Shown here: in pieces, positions 4,575 through 5,047 of the stretch
Layout: every line of letters starts with the position of its first letter
Numbering within the stretch: the first letter of the stretch is position 1
DNA from: Thaumarchaeota archaeon S13
GTDB taxonomy: Archaea > Thermoproteota > Nitrososphaeria > Nitrososphaerales > Nitrosopumilaceae
Length of the DNA stretch: 5,047 nt
NCBI GenBank assembly: GCA_003724275.1
Contig: RHFA01000110.1
Coordinates: 1-5,047 of the forward strand
Direction of reading: 5' to 3'
Program-made: the position numbers and the translations under genes
The notes under the pieces: model-generated
Database searches by the model: none
The model's input: the letters and a program-made list of their open reading frames with translations, nothing else
What the model was told of the DNA's origin: nothing

Positions 4575-5047
4575 GGGACCGGCGCGGCGGCGTACGAGCC
4601 GAGTATCCTGGCCCTCGCGCCGGGCATGCCGCCCAGGGCAGCGCGCGCGGCATCGGCGCCGCACTCCATGTCGATGAAAAAGTCATACTCCCACGCGGCC
4701 CCCTCCCTGGGCCTTGACTCTATCCTCGTGAGGTTTATCCCGCGGGCCGCGAGCGCGCCGAGGAGCGCGGAGAGCGCGCCGCTCTCGTGGCGCAGGTGCG
4801 CGACAACCGAGGTCTTGCCGGCGCCAGACGGCTCGGGATCCTCGCGCGAGAGCACGACAAAGCGCGTGTGGTTTTTGGGATTGTCGGCAATGCCCTCCTC
4901 GATGACGGGCACGCCGTGGAGGCGCGCGGCCTCGGCGCTGGCGATGCAGACTGCGCCGGCCTCGTCCATGCCGGCTATCATCGCGACGCTGCCGGCCGTG
5001 TCATATGTGGGAACCCTGCGCAGGCCCATCGCCTCGATGCGCCGCCT
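4571..5047 (-). CDS. pheA: Prephenate dehydratase, C-terminal part (3' end of gene; 5' end beyond the window)
   Basis: Converts prephenate to phenylpyruvate in phenylalanine synthesis. Only the last 158 codons are present; the frame stays open to the right edge, so the N-terminal half is missing from the window, not from the gene. Numbering from the internal Met at 5029, the end of the catalytic domain shows VPTYDTAGS (6-14), ASAEAARLHG (30-39) and NHTRFVVL (53-60), whose TRF is the hallmark catalytic motif. An ACT regulatory domain follows at about 73-148, with GALSALL (84-90) and INLTRIESRP (98-107), the conserved phenylalanine-binding elements. This predicts feedback inhibition by phenylalanine. 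It is a monofunctional dehydratase as far as can be seen, with nothing appended after the ACT domain. It converges on the guaB-linked membrane-protein gene with a 4-base overlap at the stops. Confidence 0.94.
   Translation of the reverse strand, partial: RRRIEAMGLRRVPTYDTAGSVAMIAGMDEAGAVCIASAEAARLHGVPVIEEGIADNPKNHTRFVVLSREDPEPSGAGKTSVVAHLRHESGALSALLGALAARGINLTRIESRPREGAAWEYDFFIDMECGADAARAALGGMPGARARILGSYAAAPVP

Noticed and set aside
1..5047. Mobile elements, CRISPR arrays, toxin-antitoxin or defence genes
   Set aside because: No transposase or integrase motifs, terminal inverted repeats, regularly spaced repeats or small paired ORFs of that kind were found. All clear genes are housekeeping or energy metabolism.

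Overview
The window reads as chromosomal DNA from an ammonia-oxidising archaeon (Thaumarchaeota/Nitrososphaerota). The decisive marker is a complete archaeal-type amoC (2003-2566). Supporting signs are an archaeal-type pterin pyrophosphokinase (mptE), TATA-box promoters about 26-30 bp upstream of start codons (leaderless transcription), and few Shine-Dalgarno sites. The DNA is strongly GC-rich by eye, which is unusual for marine Nitrosopumilus-like lineages. Together with an amoC that stands apart from amoA and amoB, this suggests a sponge-symbiont, Cenarchaeum-like lineage. That assignment is inference.

Layout, left to right. 1-187 is an edge segment whose coding content I could not resolve. 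188-931 (minus) is mptE, and 967-1821 (plus) is a dihydropteroate-synthase-family gene (folP). These two are divergent, 35 bp apart, and catalyse consecutive steps of reduced-pterin (folate or methanopterin type) synthesis. Each has a TATA-like element placed for leaderless transcription. 1822-2002 is a long AT-rich regulatory gap with a palindrome, repeated GGCACA/TGTGCC motifs, several A-tracts and a clear TATATA box in front of amoC. amoC ends at 2566 and is followed by a hairpin plus T-run terminator (2580-2604). 2684-4114 (plus) is guaB (IMP dehydrogenase with two CBS domains), with its own TATA box and probably a leaderless TTG start. 4116-4574 (plus) is a two-TM protein of unknown function, one base after guaB. 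4571-5047 (minus) is the C-terminal part of prephenate dehydratase (pheA) with its ACT domain. It converges on the membrane-protein gene so that the two stop codons share one CTAG.

Most genes are core metabolism: C1-carrier pterin, guanine nucleotide and phenylalanine synthesis. amoC encodes a membrane subunit of the energy-generating ammonia monooxygenase. I see no mobile element, CRISPR array, phage gene or defence system. The most interesting signals are the isolated amoC with its elaborate upstream region and terminator, non-canonical residues in the DHPS and IMPDH active-site loops, and the compact promoter and stop-codon overlaps.
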